Origin: an uncultured Eubacteriales bacterium
GTDB taxonomy: Bacteria > Bacillota > Clostridia > Christensenellales > Aristaeellaceae
Assembly: GCA_902801765.1 (NCBI GenBank)
Contig: CADCJO010000009.1
Location: 1-53,017 of the forward strand
DNA length: 53,017 nt
Direction of reading: 5' to 3'
Position numbers and translations under genes: made by a program. The notes beneath the pieces were generated by a model, which searched no databases, was not told the DNA's origin, and saw only the letters and a list, made by a program, of their open reading frames with translations. Of this stretch, positions 18,408 through 27,004 are shown piece after piece (positions within the stretch are counted from its first letter, which is position 1; each line of letters starts with the position of its first letter).

Positions 18408-18687
18408 TCTGGGCACCCAGTTTGGCTCCGCGCTGGGCGGCACGGTGGTCATTGAAACCGTATTTTCCATTCCGGGCGTTGGTTATTATATGACCACCGC
18501 CATCAGCAACCGGGATTATCCCGTGGTCATGGGCGGCGTAACTCTGCTGGCCGTTCTTTTCTGCCTGGTGGTATTTATCGTTGACTTGATCTACGCTTTT
18601 ATCGATCCGCGCATCAAGGCCCAGTATGAAGGGTCTCAGAAGAAGCGCCTGAAGAAGACCGAGAAAAGGGGGCAGGCGTATGCTTAA
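18405..18687 (+). pseudogene. dppB 3' fragment (permease, truncated at 5' end)
   Basis: Only the last 90 or so residues of a DppB/OppB permease remain, beginning near LGTQFGSALGGTVVIETVFS and ending DPRIKAQYEG plus a basic tail. The intact paralogue in this window (32744-33748) has 334 residues, so about 240 are missing. The frame is fused to transposase debris upstream. The end overlaps dppC by 8 nt, preserving the original operon order. Confidence 0.85.
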
Positions 18688-19594
18688 TACTGTTGCTTAT
18701 GAGAAAAAGCCTCAGGGAAGCGCCAGCGATACTTCCTATAAGCGAAGCTGGAAGGAATCCAATTTCTACGGCATCATGAAGCGCTTTACCAAAAACAAGG
18801 TATCCGTTGTGGGCTTGATCATCATTATTCTTCTGGTCCTGACCGCCATCTTCGCGGATTATATTGCACCGTACAATTACCGGAAGGTTGACCCTGTGCA
18901 TAAAAACATGCTGCCAAGCGCCGAGCATTGGTTCGGCACCGACGCGCAGGGCCGCGATATCTTTTCCCGTATCGTCTACGGTGCCCGGTACTCCCTGGCA
19001 ATCGGCGTCATCGCCAGCCTGGTGGGTACGCTGCTGGGGGTTCTCTTCGGCGCCCTGGCTGGGTTCTTTGGAGGCTGGGTGGAAACGGTGATCTTGCGCA
19101 TCTGCGACATCATCCAATCCATCCCCAATATCCTGCTCTGTATCTGCGTCAGCCAGGTGTTTGGCTCCGGCTTTTTCGCCACGGCCATGGCCCTGTCGGT
19201 ATACAGCATACCCGGCACTACAAGATTGCTTCGCGCCACAATGATGAGCGTGCGCGACCAGGAATTTGTGGAAGCAGCCAAGGCTATCGACTGCAGCCCC
19301 CTCCGCATCATGTTCAAGCATATCCTGCCCAACTGCATGGCTCCGCTGATCGTCAGCTTTTCCATGGCCATCGGCATGAAGATCATGTCCAGCGCGGGCC
19401 TGAGCTTCCTGGGCCTGGGCATTCAGGAGCCCATTCCCGAATGGGGCGCCATGATTTCCGCCGGCCGCCGGTTCCTCAGGGTCGCGCCGCACCTGGTCAT
19501 TTTCCCGGGTCTGTTCGTGGCGCTGGTGATGCTGTCCTTCAATCTGGTGGGCGATGGGCTGCGGGATGCTCTGGATCCCAAGCTGAGAAAGTAA
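18680..19594 (+). CDS. dppC: Peptide-type ABC permease DppC
   Basis: 304 residues, membrane permease of the Dpp/Opp family with an N-terminal helix (about 45-65), five further helices and the DppC-specific start FTKNKVSVVGL. The coupling loop is EAAKAIDCSPLRIMFKHILPN, one residue pattern of the EAA motif; the C-terminus is GDGLRDALDPKLRK. The gene is intact, but its partner dppB is truncated and dppF is cut off, so no functional transporter can come from this copy alone. It is paralogous to the gene at 33745-34620. Confidence 0.92.
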   Translation: MLNTVAYEKKPQGSASDTSYKRSWKESNFYGIMKRFTKNKVSVVGLIIIILLVLTAIFADYIAPYNYRKVDPVHKNMLPSAEHWFGTDAQGRDIFSRIVYGARYSLAIGVIASLVGTLLGVLFGALAGFFGGWVETVILRICDIIQSIPNILLCICVSQVFGSGFFATAMALSVYSIPGTTRLLRATMMSVRDQEFVEAAKAIDCSPLRIMFKHILPNCMAPLIVSFSMAIGMKIMSSAGLSFLGLGIQEPIPEWGAMISAGRRFLRVAPHLVIFPGLFVALVMLSFNLVGDGLRDALDPKLRK

Positions 19595-19610
19595 CAGGGA
19601 GGTTTCAAGC

Positions 19611-20600
19611 ATGGAAAGCAACGCGAAAAAAGAAGGCAAACGGCTTCTGTCTGTGCAAAACCTGTCTGTGCAGTTTGAGGCAAATAACGAAGTGGTCAAA
19701 GCCGTCAACGGCGTCTCCTTCGATCTGAACTACGGCGAAGCCCTGGGCCTGGTGGGCGAAACCGGTGCGGGAAAAACCACCATCGCCAAATCTATCCTGC
19801 GCATTCTGCCCGATCCGCCTGCCAAGGTGACTGGCGGCGAAATCTATCTGGACGATCAAAATCTTATGAGCGTGCCCGCTGAAAAAATGCCGGAGATCCG
19901 GGGCAAGCGCATCTCCATGGTATTTCAGGACCCCATGACTGCCCTGAACCCCGTCAAGCGCGTGGGCTGGCAGATTGCCGAAGGAATCCGGCTGCACGAA
20001 AAATGCTCCAAAGCGGAAGCCGATATGCGGGCAAAGGAAATCCTGAAGCTGGTGGGCATCTCCGAGGATCGCTTCCGGGAATATCCCCATCAGTTTTCCG
20101 GCGGTATGAAGCAGCGCGTGGTCATCGCCATCGCGCTGGCCTGCAATCCCGATCTTCTCATCGCCGATGAGCCTACCAGTGCCCTGGACGTGACCATTCA
20201 GGCCCAGGTGCTGGAAATGATGGGCCAATTGCAGAAGGAAAAGAACTCCGCCCTGATCCTCATCACCCACGATTTCGGCGTGGTAGCCAAATCCTGCGAT
20301 AAGGTGGGCGTGGTGTACGCCGGGGAAATCATTGAATTCGGCACCATCCGCCAGGTATTTGAGGAACCCAGGCACGCCTACACCAGGGGCCTGTTTGAAG
20401 CCATTCCTTCCATGTCCCTGGATGTGGATCGGTTAAGCCCCATTCACGGCCTGCCGCCGGACCCCACGAATTTGCCGGTGGGCTGCAAGTTCGCGCCCCG
20501 CTGCAAGTATTGCACGGAAAAATGTATGCAGCCTGTGCCGGACAAAGATTTCGGGGACGGGCACCGCTGCAAATGCTGCATGTACGATCAGGAAGCTTGA
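19611..20600 (+). CDS. dppD: Peptide-type ABC ATPase DppD
   Basis: 329 residues with Walker [10 protein letters not shown]-loop [11 protein letters not shown], signature SGGMKQR and Walker B LIADEPTSALD. The C-terminus has the Dpp/Opp extension with the Cys-rich CKFAPRCKYCTEKC, which in DppD homologues binds an Fe-S cluster. GGGAGG precedes ATG 19611. Intact and very similar to the paralogue at 34631-35626. It may still be made and could pair with the second cluster's subunits, but this is speculation. Confidence 0.93.
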   Translation: MESNAKKEGKRLLSVQNLSVQFEANNEVVKAVNGVSFDLNYGEALGLVGETGAGKTTIAKSILRILPDPPAKVTGGEIYLDDQNLMSVPAEKMPEIRGKRISMVFQDPMTALNPVKRVGWQIAEGIRLHEKCSKAEADMRAKEILKLVGISEDRFREYPHQFSGGMKQRVVIAIALACNPDLLIADEPTSALDVTIQAQVLEMMGQLQKEKNSALILITHDFGVVAKSCDKVGVVYAGEIIEFGTIRQVFEEPRHAYTRGLFEAIPSMSLDVDRLSPIHGLPPDPTNLPVGCKFAPRCKYCTEKCMQPVPDKDFGDGHRCKCCMYDQEA

Positions 20601-20614
20601 AGGAGGGAAACGCT

Positions 20615-20836
20615 ATGGCCGCTTTGATTGAATTAAAGCATCTGAAAAAATATTTTCCCACCTCCAAAGGCGCCTTGCACGCGGTGGACGATGTTTCCTT
20701 TTCCATTGAGGAAGGCACCACCCTGGGCGTGGTGGGTGAATCCGGCTGCGGAAAATCCACCCTGGGCCGCACCATCATTCATCTGCATGAAAGCACGGAC
20801 GGGCAGATCATCTACCGCGGCAAGGATATGTGCTGA
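20615..20836 (+). pseudogene. dppF 5' fragment fused out of frame to MATE remnant
   Basis: The first 72 or so codons of DppF are present, including HAVDDVSFSIEE and Walker [10 protein letters not shown]. The Q-loop, signature and Walker B are missing. At about 20826-20832 the sequence switches to the middle of a MATE gene, and the frame stops two codons later. A shared TATGTG at the joint suggests a microhomology deletion. The full-length paralogue (35623-36579) has 318 residues. Confidence 0.9.
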
Positions 20837-21792
20837 TTGCCGCGCCTTTCATGATCACCAGCTTTGCCCTGAACATGTGCTTAAAGAGCGAGGGCAGCGC
20901 CACCTTCGCCATGATTGGCATCGGCTTTGGAGGCGTGCTGAACTGCTTCCTGGATCCCTTGTTTATCCGGGGGCTTGGCTTGGGCGTTAAGGGTGCTTCC
21001 ATGGCAACGGCGATTTCCAAATTCATCAGCTGCTGCATTCTTTTCTGGCCTTACCTAAAAAAGCGCACCGCCACCTCTATCGCCCCCAGGTTCTTCCGCT
21101 TTGTATGGCAGGATTTCAAGGAGGTTATCTCCATTGGCTCCACCGCTTTCTTCCGCTCGGCTCTGGCGGTGGTATCCAGCGTACTGATCAACCGGGTGGC
21201 AGGCGGATATTCCACCTCCGCTCTGGCGGCTATTTCCGTCGCCAATCGCGTCATGGAATTCCCCTTCGCCATTATCCTGGGTTTCGGCATGGGGTATCAG
21301 CCCGTGGCGGGGTACAATTGGGGCGCCAAGCGGTATGACCGGGTGCACGAAAGTCTGACCTTCGGCACCAAGCTGTCCGTCATCGGCTCTTTCATTATGG
21401 GCGCGCTGATCTTTGCCGTGGCCGGGCCGGTAGTGCGGTTGTTCAACACACAGGCTGACGCCGCCGTGCTCTCTCTGGGTATCCTTTGCATCCGCCTGCA
21501 ATGCGTTGCCCTGCCTATTCACGCCTGGACATCGGTGGTGAATATGTTTTACGCCGGTATCGGAAAGGCCAAGTACGCTTTGCTCATCAGCACCGCCCGG
21601 CAGGGCTATTGCTTCATACCCGCTCTTTTCCTGCTGGTATGGATCGTGGGAGCCGATGGCATTGCCGCCACCCAGGCCTTGGCGGACGTATTCTGCCTGT
21701 TCGTAGTGATTCCCCTGGGTATCAAGGCTGTCAAATTTGCCAAGTACGGGCCGGAAGCGGATAAGAAAAACGCAAAGGTTGCTACCGCGTAA
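20827..21792 (+). pseudogene. MATE-family transporter, 3' two-thirds
   Basis: About 320 codons match the MATE exporter at 27119-28486 from its residue 148 on: AAPFMITSFALNMCLKSEGS, then LNCFLDPLF, GYQPVAGYNWGAK and MFYAGIGKAKYA. The N-terminal four helices are missing because of the deletion that joined it to dppF. It could only be translated by re-initiation inside dppF debris, and half of the first MATE bundle would be absent, so it is scored as a pseudogene. Confidence 0.9.
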
Positions 21793-21861
21793 AATCAGAT
21801 TGGGCAGCCGCCGATGTCCGAACAGAAAAGCGGAATGCGCCATACTAAGGAGGACGGACTT

Positions 21862-22134
21862 ATGAACCATCATGTGGATTTGAAAGCGCCTGCTTTCCTG
21901 TATCTGGAGGGCATATATAAGGGAAAAGTCCATGATGATAAAACGGAAGATTTTGATTTTGATTCTGGCAGCTTTGAGGAATTTGTGAGCAGGTATGTAT
22001 GCGCCCATTTGTTTGATACGCAGGAATTTCAACAGAAAAGCAGAAGCTTCATTGCTGAGCATTGGGAAGAACTGATCAAGGAGCGGCCCGTCCTGTCGCA
22101 AAACACAGATATCCTTTCCATGAACATCCGATAA
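21862..22134 (+). CDS. Small acidic protein of unknown function
   Basis: 90 residues from ATG 21862, which follows AAGGAGG at good distance; an upstream in-frame ATG lacks such a site. It is acidic and soluble, without signal peptide or transmembrane segment (MNHHVDLKAPAFLYLEGIYK at the start, then FDFDSGSFEEFVSRY). I do not recognise the family. It follows the MATE remnant and is closed by a clear terminator. Confidence 0.6.
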   Translation: MNHHVDLKAPAFLYLEGIYKGKVHDDKTEDFDFDSGSFEEFVSRYVCAHLFDTQEFQQKSRSFIAEHWEELIKERPVLSQNTDILSMNIR

Positions 22135-22166
22135 TAAGCTATCATATCATGCCGCGAAACGCTATC

Positions 22167-22205
22167 AAGCCCGCTTTTCATTACTCGAAAAGCGGGCTTT
22201 CAGCA
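22167..22205 (+). terminator. Intrinsic terminator
   Basis: AAGCCCGCTTTTC (22167-22179) and GAAAAGCGGGCTT (22187-22199) form a 13-bp stem with a 7-nt loop. It lies between the small acidic protein and the convergent LysR gene. Confidence 0.85.
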
Positions 22206-22241
22206 TTGCTTTGCTTTTTCGTGCAATAACGTCATCTGTCA

Positions 22242-23126
22242 TTATTTATTGCAGCAATCAATCATGTAATGCAGGAAATCCTTGGAGCAGCTGGTACGGA
22301 TATGGCGAGGATACATCAGGTATAAATAGGTTCTGACCGTGGGGCTGATATCCACCACAGCCATGTCCGAAGCAATGTCCGGGATGTGCATGCGGTTGAG
22401 GACAGCAATGCCTTTCCCATTTTTTACATAATGCAGCATCGTGGAGGCAAAATGGGATTCCGCAATGATATTCGGTTTAAAATTCTGCTGCTGGCACAAT
22501 TCAAGAAACTTGTGCGTTTCGTCATGGGGTGTATCCATATGGCTGCTGTGCAGAACAAAGCTCTCTTTTTCTAATTGATCCAGCGTTACCGTCCGGTTGC
22601 CGGCCAGAGGATGATCTTTGGGCATGACCACAGCCAGATGATCTGTTTTGTAGATCATTTTGCTGAAATTGCTGCCTTCCGCTTCCGCTTCACTGACAAA
22701 GGCAAAATCACATTTTTTATTGGTCAGAAGCTCCATGGAATTATAGCTTTCCATGGGAATCAGCGTATGATGGGGAAATTGAGAGGAAAAATCGGACAGA
22801 ATCTCCACCACGCCATACTGCCCCAGCAGGGGATTGTACGCCACGGTCACAGAGGCCTTATCCACCTCCTGCATTTCCTTCAGCGCTGCAGTGCCCTCTT
22901 CGTAGGAACGCAGGATCTGCTTGGCATAGGGATAAAACCGCTGGCTGTATTCATTCAATTGAATGGAACGTTGGGAGCGGTCAAACAGATCGACATTCAA
23001 TTCTTCTTCCAATTTGTGAATGTGCTTCGTCAGGGCGGATTGGGAAATGTTCATTTGGTCGGCCGTTTCCTGAAAATTGCAGGTTTCCACCAGGCGCACA
23101 AATTCAGCAAGAATACTGATTTCCAT
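22242..23126 (-). CDS. LysR-family regulator, candidate controller of the DAPG-hydrolase module
   Basis: 294 residues. The N-terminal helix-turn-helix NFQETADQMNISQSALTKHI lies at about residues 15-35, followed by a linker helix and an effector-binding domain to about 290. ATG 23126 is preferred over an upstream ATG because purine-rich GGAG sequences precede it. It is divergent from the first DAPG hydrolase gene. The shared intergenic region contains a TTCC-N5-GGAA dyad that recurs with fixed geometry at three other promoters in the next 7.5 kb. LysR proteins usually bind dyads of the T-N11-A type, which this fits. Its effector is probably the pathway substrate or product, unknown. Confidence 0.92.
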   Translation of the reverse strand: MEISILAEFVRLVETCNFQETADQMNISQSALTKHIHKLEEELNVDLFDRSQRSIQLNEYSQRFYPYAKQILRSYEEGTAALKEMQEVDKASVTVAYNPLLGQYGVVEILSDFSSQFPHHTLIPMESYNSMELLTNKKCDFAFVSEAEAEGSNFSKMIYKTDHLAVVMPKDHPLAGNRTVTLDQLEKESFVLHSSHMDTPHDETHKFLELCQQQNFKPNIIAESHFASTMLHYVKNGKGIAVLNRMHIPDIASDMAVVDISPTVRTYLYLMYPRHIRTSCSKDFLHYMIDCCNK

Positions 23127-23183
23127 TCGCTCCTTCACTCCTTCGCGCGGGCAATGCCTATTCAAAACCGGACGTCTATTCTC

Positions 23184-23211
23184 ATTATACCCGAATTTTC
23201 AAATATGTCCA
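23184..23211 (-). promoter_or_regulatory. Promoter of the LysR gene
   Basis: On the minus strand TGGACA (23211-23206), a 16-nt spacer and a perfect TATAAT (23189-23184). The TTCC-N5-GGAA box lies 38 nt upstream of this -35, so a bound regulator could act on both divergent promoters. Confidence 0.65.
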
Positions 23212-23242
23212 GAACCATTTCATAACGATCCGGTCGGTAAGT

Positions 23243-23305
23243 TTCCATTTTGGAAAATGAGCGGGAATGAATCGAATTGATTGCGCCCGATTTCCTCTTT
23301 ACAAT
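23243..23305 (+). promoter_or_regulatory. Regulated promoter 1 (TTCC-N5-GGAA box) of DAPG hydrolase 1
   Basis: Dyad TTCCATTTTGGAA at 23243-23255, centre 23249. TTGATT at 23277-23282, a 17-nt spacer and TACAAT at 23300-23305. The dyad centre is 28 nt upstream of the first -35 base, the same as in the three sister promoters. Confidence 0.8.
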
Positions 23306-23361
23306 AAAGGCATGAAACCCGAATCAGAATGAAAGCGCCGCATACGGAAAGGAGAGCGTCT

Positions 23362-24207
23362 ATGGAACTGATCACAGACAATGGGATGCCGTATATCAAA
23401 GTGCCGGAATTATCCGAAGAAGAAAAGAAGCTGCCTTACGCCAAATACTACACCGATTACAAGCTCTATCCCCCCAACCCCATCCAGCAGCAAATCCTGG
23501 ACGCTGGCCCCATGCGGGTGGATCAGGCCATCCCCATCGAGCATTGGCTGGATTGGCTCAGCCCCACGGGGTACCCGGAGATCGTGTACGGCTATACCAT
23601 GATGCCGGACGGCAGCGGTTTCTATATCGAATATTCCACCACGTCCCCCACCTGGCAGGGAGCCTGGCGGCGCTGGTATGGAAAGTGGTACAACCAGCAT
23701 CCCCCCGAACTGCCCGAGGGCCGGGGCAACCTGCGCTATAAAATCTGGAACCCGGTGGATCATTGGGATCATCGGTTCGTCAATGGCAAGAACGACAAGG
23801 ACGGCGTCTGGTCCATCGAAACCCTGGACATCGGCGCCACGGGCGATCCCAGCAAGGGTATGCCTGCGATATCGCATAATATCAATTTGCTGGAATATGG
23901 CCTGTCTCCCGAAAAGAAAGCGGAACTGGAAGCCGCGGACTGCCGGGTGGAAGCCTGCTGGGAGGAGTTCGACGAGCCTGGGCACCATCTGGTGCTGCGC
24001 TTTTCCCGCCCCTGCCCCCTGGGCGGCCGGGAAAGCATCAACTGCGAATGGATGGGCTATTGGGCCAAGGATGGCAAAATCATCCGCGACCCGGAAACCA
24101 AAGTAGATGAGACCTACCTCAAAAACGTGCTCACCCACAACACCATCGAACGCGCCCACCTGGCCCAGGTGCTGCCCGATCTGTACGCCGAGTTCCACGA
24201 TCAATAA
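23362..24207 (+). CDS. DAPG/phloretin hydrolase family protein 1
   Basis: 281 residues, the usual size for this family of zinc C-C hydrolases: PhlG cleaves diacetylphloroglucinol, and Eubacterium ramulus Phy cleaves phloretin. Seen here: the family-like core LRYKIWNPVDHWDH (about 124-137) with candidate metal His 134 or 137, the ETLDIG segment (Glu 153), and THNTIERAHL near the C-terminus with an HxxxE pair (His259, Glu263) like that of PhlG. FSRPCPLGG (214-222) is shared with the paralogue at 29790-30668. GGAGAG precedes ATG 23362. It is monocistronic, with its own box-containing promoter and a terminator. The true substrate is unknown; the family call comes from motif recall, not a search. 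Confidence 0.75.
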   Translation: MELITDNGMPYIKVPELSEEEKKLPYAKYYTDYKLYPPNPIQQQILDAGPMRVDQAIPIEHWLDWLSPTGYPEIVYGYTMMPDGSGFYIEYSTTSPTWQGAWRRWYGKWYNQHPPELPEGRGNLRYKIWNPVDHWDHRFVNGKNDKDGVWSIETLDIGATGDPSKGMPAISHNINLLEYGLSPEKKAELEAADCRVEACWEEFDEPGHHLVLRFSRPCPLGGRESINCEWMGYWAKDGKIIRDPETKVDETYLKNVLTHNTIERAHLAQVLPDLYAEFHDQ

Positions 24208-24216
24208 TGAAATCAA

Positions 24217-24260
24217 AAAATACAGCTTCCTGCCCTCTGCGGGGTGGGAAGCTGTATTTT
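24217..24260. terminator. Bidirectional terminator
   Basis: AAAATACAGCTTCC (24217-24230) pairs with GGAAGCTGTATTTT (24247-24260). The flanking A and T runs serve both DAPG hydrolase 1 and the convergent secreted-protein gene. Confidence 0.8.
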
Positions 24261-24284
24261 ACATAACATGAAATTCTTTTGCCT

Positions 24285-24352
24285 TTCCCGGAAAGGGATC
24301 AGGGGGAAACCGATCTTTGGGCTGTAAAGAGCGGCTTCCCCCTGAATTCTTT
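24285..24352. repeat. Dispersed palindrome family (GGGGGAAACC type), copy 2
   Basis: CAGGGGGAAACC and the inverted GGCTTCCCCCTG flank ATCTTTGGGCTGTAAAGAG. It is the same family as 9488-9594 and 37268-37326, with the inner hairpin lost. Confidence 0.7.
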
Positions 24353-24362
24353 TTTTCGCTTT

Positions 24363-26468
24363 TTACTTCGCCAGGATCTCAGCGGGCGTAGCGGAGTAGA
24401 TCACTTCCACGGCGGGCGCGCCGTCGGGGTTGAAGTCCGGGCCGCTGACCAGGTACCAGTATTCGCCGTCAAAGAAGGGGATGGTGCCATCCTCCCACAA
24501 GCGGTGGGCCACATCGTACACATAATTTCCGTTTTCATCATTGAGCAGATTACGGATGAAAGAGCCCACATGGGCGGAGTATACGTCGTTCATGGTAGAG
24601 CCCATGTAATCGTCGGTAGCGGCGTCGATCACCTTGCCGTAGGTGGACAGGGCATAAGCGGCAATGGCGGGGCTGGTGGTGGGGCCGGGGCAGCCTTCGT
24701 GGTCCATGCTCTTGTAGTTGGCAAGCACGGTGTTGTCGATCTCATTCCAGATGGTGGGGCCGACGGCCTTGTAACCCAGGGTGCTGATGCCGATGTTGAT
24801 GCTTCCGGCGACCGCGTCCTCGTTCCAGATCTTGACCCATTCCACAAAGTTGGCCATCACTTCGTCGGTCAGCGGCGTGGAATAATCCAGGCTCAGACCC
24901 TTCATGGTATTGTTCAGGGCGTCCACGTCTACCAGTTCATTGATCTGCTTCTGCCAGTCAGCAAAGGCCACCTTGGCGGCTTCGTCGATGGCGTCCTTGT
25001 TTTCAAAGTACCATTCAGGCTTGGGGCCGATGGACTTCACTTCGGTCATGGGCGGCATGACGTTAAAGTAGGTGCTGCGGGGCGCGTCGGCCTGGGCGGC
25101 TGCCTTGGCGGCGGCTTCCTCGCGCTGGGCGGCGGTTGAAACGGTCAGGCGGCAGGAGCCGTTGCCAGCCAGCATGATTTCCCACACCTGGTCGCCGTCC
25201 TCGGCGGTATAGGTGTATTTGCCGGGATTCACAGCCGCGCCTGCTTCGGACATATCTTCACCTGCGGGCTGCGCCGTTTTGCCGTCGATCATCTTCCAGT
25301 TGGCAGCGCCGTCGGCGGCGAAGAAATCCGGCTTTTCCGCGTCGGGAGTTTCCCACGCGCCGGTGGAGAAGTAACCATTGCCCAGGTCGGTCCAGCCAGC
25401 GGCTACATAAGTGGTGCCCACGGAAGCGTTCTGGCGCTCGTTCTTGGGACCGACGTTCAGGGCTACTGCATTTTCGGGGTCAAGTCCGAATTCGGCATAC
25501 AGGCCGCTGGCGTAGTCGGTGCCCATGTTCCAGTACACGTTGCCGTCCTTGTCCACCAGGCAGGCGAATGCGGAGCCGGTATCGCTTTCATTTGCTTCGG
25601 CTAGCACGGTTAGATCCTTGTAAGCGCTGGGATCGTAATGATCGTTGAATTCCTTCACTTCCTTGGCGGAATACAGACCGCGGTTATACAGGAAACCGGA
25701 AGACAGCAGCTTCGCGCCGGAAGCGAAGGGGTAGCCCGTTTCAGAGCCAAAGTAGCCTGCCCATTCCTTGACGCCCGGGAACGCGCTGCCGATATAGGAA
25801 GCGATCAGGTCCACCTGGGAATGGCCCGCCAGGTCTTCGCCGGTTTGGGTCCAGATCATATTGACCACATAGTTCCAGGCGTCGTTGGCAATGGACTTGC
25901 CCACCGCGCCCTGGATGGTGGTGGGTACTGCGTTGCGCACATAGCATACCATCCAGTTGCTGTCCACATCTGCCCATTTGTCCAGGGTCGCCTGGATGTC
26001 CTCAGTCACGTCGGCGGCAGTCACGTCGATGGTCTGGGGATTGACCAGGGACAGGATCACCGAGGGATCGAAGATGGAATAAGCTTCAGCCTTCCAGGCT
26101 TCAAAGGCTGCCAGCACTTTGGCTTCCGCTTCCGCGTCGTACCAGGCGGGGAGCACGTCGCCGAAGGCCACGATCTTCCAGGCGCCGTCGGGATAGAGAT
26201 AAGGATAAGCTTCGCCGTTGTCGGGCATCACGGCCAACTTCACCATATCCGTGTCTTCGGGGATCTCAAAATCCCGGATCAGGGCGGCAAAGCTGTCCAC
26301 AGCCAGCTGGCTGTATACGGTGCCGTCGGCGGTCAGGATGGCTACAAAGCCTTCTTCGCTTTGACCGTCCGCGGCCAATTGCGCCGTGACCTGCGCGCCT
26401 TCCGCGAAAGCGGAGACGGCCAGGATCAGGCTCGTTAGGAGAATGAAAACTGCAAGCAGCTTCTTCAT
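24363..26468 (-). CDS. Large secreted protein of unknown function in the DAPG-hydrolase regulon
   Basis: 701 residues. The N-terminus MKKLLAVFILLTSLILAVSA followed by FAEG is a signal peptide with likely cleavage after AFA. The rest is rich in Ala, Asp, Gly and Trp, without further membrane segments, and contains two similar-sized halves separated by an Ala/Glu-rich linker (about 440-460). Phrases such as DKDGNVYWNMGTDYA and VNPGKYTYTAEDGDQVWEI suggest beta-rich extracellular domains. I recognise no catalytic family. It carries its own promoter with the TTCT-N5-GGAA variant of the module's box, so it is likely an exported enzyme or capture protein for the same substrate. GGAGG precedes ATG 26468. 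Confidence 0.8.
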   Translation of the reverse strand: MKKLLAVFILLTSLILAVSAFAEGAQVTAQLAADGQSEEGFVAILTADGTVYSQLAVDSFAALIRDFEIPEDTDMVKLAVMPDNGEAYPYLYPDGAWKIVAFGDVLPAWYDAEAEAKVLAAFEAWKAEAYSIFDPSVILSLVNPQTIDVTAADVTEDIQATLDKWADVDSNWMVCYVRNAVPTTIQGAVGKSIANDAWNYVVNMIWTQTGEDLAGHSQVDLIASYIGSAFPGVKEWAGYFGSETGYPFASGAKLLSSGFLYNRGLYSAKEVKEFNDHYDPSAYKDLTVLAEANESDTGSAFACLVDKDGNVYWNMGTDYASGLYAEFGLDPENAVALNVGPKNERQNASVGTTYVAAGWTDLGNGYFSTGAWETPDAEKPDFFAADGAANWKMIDGKTAQPAGEDMSEAGAAVNPGKYTYTAEDGDQVWEIMLAGNGSCRLTVSTAAQREEAAAKAAAQADAPRSTYFNVMPPMTEVKSIGPKPEWYFENKDAIDEAAKVAFADWQKQINELVDVDALNNTMKGLSLDYSTPLTDEVMANFVEWVKIWNEDAVAGSINIGISTLGYKAVGPTIWNEIDNTVLANYKSMDHEGCPGPTTSPAIAAYALSTYGKVIDAATDDYMGSTMNDVYSAHVGSFIRNLLNDENGNYVYDVAHRLWEDGTIPFFDGEYWYLVSGPDFNPDGAPAVEVIYSATPAEILAK

Positions 26469-26502
26469 GGAATGGAACCTCCTTTTGTTTTCTTGTGGCT
26501 TT

Positions 26503-26565
26503 ATTCTGCCAAATGCGCCATCCTAAATCAATTCTGTTTTTCTGGATTCTTTTTCCAAACGAGAA
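26503..26565 (-). promoter_or_regulatory. Regulated promoter 2 (variant box) of the secreted protein
   Basis: On the minus strand: box TTCTCGTTTGGAA (26565-26553, centre 26559), TTGATT (26531-26526), a 17-nt spacer, CAGAAT (26508-26503). The centre-to--35 distance is 28 nt, as in the other three. The box has one mismatch to TTCC-N5-GGAA. Confidence 0.7.
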
Positions 26566-26607
26566 ATAGAAAAGCTGCCGAATGCAGGCGGCTCTCAAAA
26601 CGAGCGA

Positions 26608-26829
26608 TTATTCGTGGTGATGATGTCCGCCATGATGATGGCCTTCATGAGAATGACCTTCGCGGGGTTTGCCTTCGTCGGCTTGGGTGGCGGCTTCCAG
26701 GGTCATTTCGCCGTTCATCAGCTTTTCCACTAATTCTTTTCCCCGGTTGCAGCTCACCGCGCCGATGGGGCAATGCCGTCCGCAGCGGGGGCAATTTGGC
26801 AGGGCTTCTTTGATGCTGTTCATTTCCAT
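26608..26829 (-). CDS. Small Cys/His-rich putative metal-binding protein
   Basis: 73 residues from ATG 26829, which has AGGAG upstream; the longer frame from 26874 starts inside the promoter and is disfavoured. The N-terminal NCPRCGRHCPIGAVSCNRG holds four Cys in a zinc-ribbon-like arrangement. The C-terminus is a His tail (GHSHEGHHHGGHHHHE) likely to bind Ni, Zn or Cu. Similar small CPxCxxHCP proteins occur in gut Clostridia, function unknown to me. It has its own promoter and lies between two members of the LysR-box regulon without having the box itself. Confidence 0.7.
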   Translation of the reverse strand: MEMNSIKEALPNCPRCGRHCPIGAVSCNRGKELVEKLMNGEMTLEAATQADEGKPREGHSHEGHHHGGHHHHE

Positions 26830-26869
26830 GTTCCTATCCTCTCCTTCTTTCAAGTGCCTGTCGCGGCGC

Positions 26870-26899
26870 ATCATATCATTTGGCCCATGGAGGAGTCAA
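26870..26899 (-). promoter_or_regulatory. Promoter of the Cys/His-rich small protein
   Basis: On the minus strand TTGACT (26899-26894), an 18-nt spacer and TATGAT (26875-26870). No TTCC-N5-GGAA box lies 28 nt upstream of it, which sets it apart from its neighbours. Confidence 0.65.
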
Positions 26900-27004
26900 G
26901 GGAAGTTCATTTCCATTTTGCTGTGGACCATTTCCAAATTGTAAGAGAAAGAAAAAACAGGAACACGAAGACTGCCCCTTCGCCAGATTTTCTTCCTTAA
27001 TTCA

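Noticed and set aside
20827-21792. The joint of dppF and MATE as a functional fusion gene
   Set aside because: The dppF frame stops two codons after the joint and the MATE part is in another frame, so no fusion protein is made.
26908-26942. A further TTCC-N5-GGAA operator between the Cys/His protein and the MATE operon
   Set aside because: TTTCC half-sites are present but not in the dyad spacing, and no -35 box lies 28 nt away from a matching centre.
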